Of a stretch of DNA of 64,000 nt, positions 63,873 to 64,000 are shown piece by piece. Under the pieces are notes generated by a model. That model saw nothing but the letters and a program-made list of their open reading frames with translations, had not been told where the DNA came from and ran no database searches. The translations under genes and the position numbers were made by a program. This stretch comes from SXXZ01 sp041177965 (GTDB taxonomy: Bacteria > Verrucomicrobiota > Verrucomicrobiia > Limisphaerales > UBA9464): positions 10,773 to 74,772 of the forward strand of contig JBEGWF010000102.1 of the NCBI GenBank assembly GCA_041177965.1, in the 5' to 3' direction. Positions within the stretch are counted from its first letter, which is position 1; every line of letters begins with the position of its first letter.

Positions 63873-64000
63873 ATGGATAACAATTCCCGTTTGTTTGTGG
63901 GAAACCTGTCCTACCAGACGCAGGAACGTGACCTCCAGGATCACTTTTCGGCGGCCGGTGTGGTCACCAATGTCAACCTGATGCTCGATCGCGTGACCGG
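63873..64000 (+). CDS. RRM RNA-binding protein, 3'-truncated by the window edge
   Basis: The visible 42 residues start 'MDNNSRLFVGNLSYQTQ' and continue with 'DHFSAAGVVTNVNLMLDR', the RNP-2 strand and first helix of an RNA recognition motif. Such short bacterial RRM proteins are often cold-induced and carry long 5' UTRs, as here. The gene continues beyond the window. Confidence 0.88.
   Translation, partial: MDNNSRLFVGNLSYQTQERDLQDHFSAAGVVTNVNLMLDRVT

Overview
The window is a high-GC bacterial chromosome segment, most likely from a Verrucomicrobiota member (Limisphaerales/Pedosphaera-like) or a close PVC relative. This is inferred from gene content, with no rRNA to confirm it: a PVC-type membrane-bound dehydrogenase propeller fused to a cupredoxin, ThuA/TIGR03067, LamG and PQQ-propeller secreted proteins, a sulfatase, an H-X9-DG-type prepilin protein, an exosortase, and secreted proteins with a C-terminal 'FYR' module. 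Most genes are tightly packed, often with ATGA or GTGA stop/start overlaps.

Region 1 (0-9.3 kb) is surface polysaccharide and export: a PVC protein of unknown function cut by the window edge, a GT2 glycosyltransferase, and a leftward rmlA-rmlB-reductase cluster that may make dTDP-L-rhamnose with a fused plant UER1-like epimerase/reductase. A tRNA-Leu(CAA) with terminator follows, then a rightward run of exosortase, SDR, sugar isomerase-like TIM barrel and RmlD-like protein. Region 2 (9.3-20.9 kb) is the most striking part: one leftward eight-gene run of ABC-2 permease, three SPFH (prohibitin/HflK/HflC) proteins, a soft-metal P-type ATPase, an ABC ATPase with a repetitive tail, a second ABC permease and a membrane-anchored helical protein. 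It has no ftsH and resembles no described system I can name.

Region 3 (20.9-36.2 kb) is accessory and secretory: a repeat cluster, sulfatase, carbon-nitrogen hydrolase, three-module LamG protein, a 1473-residue GDSL/propeller/HEAT/discoidin/cupredoxin fusion, a SRPBCC protein, a His-rich lipoprotein beside a choice-of-anchor M protein, a prepilin-like protein, cupins and a DUF309 protein. Region 4 (36.3-44.8 kb) is housekeeping: pstC-pstA-pstB-phoU (no pstS, and a PstB with degenerate signature and H-loop), purA, uppS, a phytase-like lipoprotein and pyrR-pyrB.

Region 5 (44.8-45.65 kb) holds three tandem ~270-bp repeats that I judge to be diverged relatives of the 21-kb repeats, each with a terminator-like hairpin. 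Region 6 (45.8-64 kb) has a TIGR03067-ThuA protein, clpB, a VC0807-like membrane protein, a triple-propeller secreted protein, a DUF885 metallopeptidase, a Cu-type P-ATPase with an extra C-terminal membrane domain, an HD protein, dUTPase, hpt-moaD-moaE, a Gfo/Idh oxidoreductase and the start of an RRM protein gene. No CRISPR array, integrase, transposase or rRNA was found.
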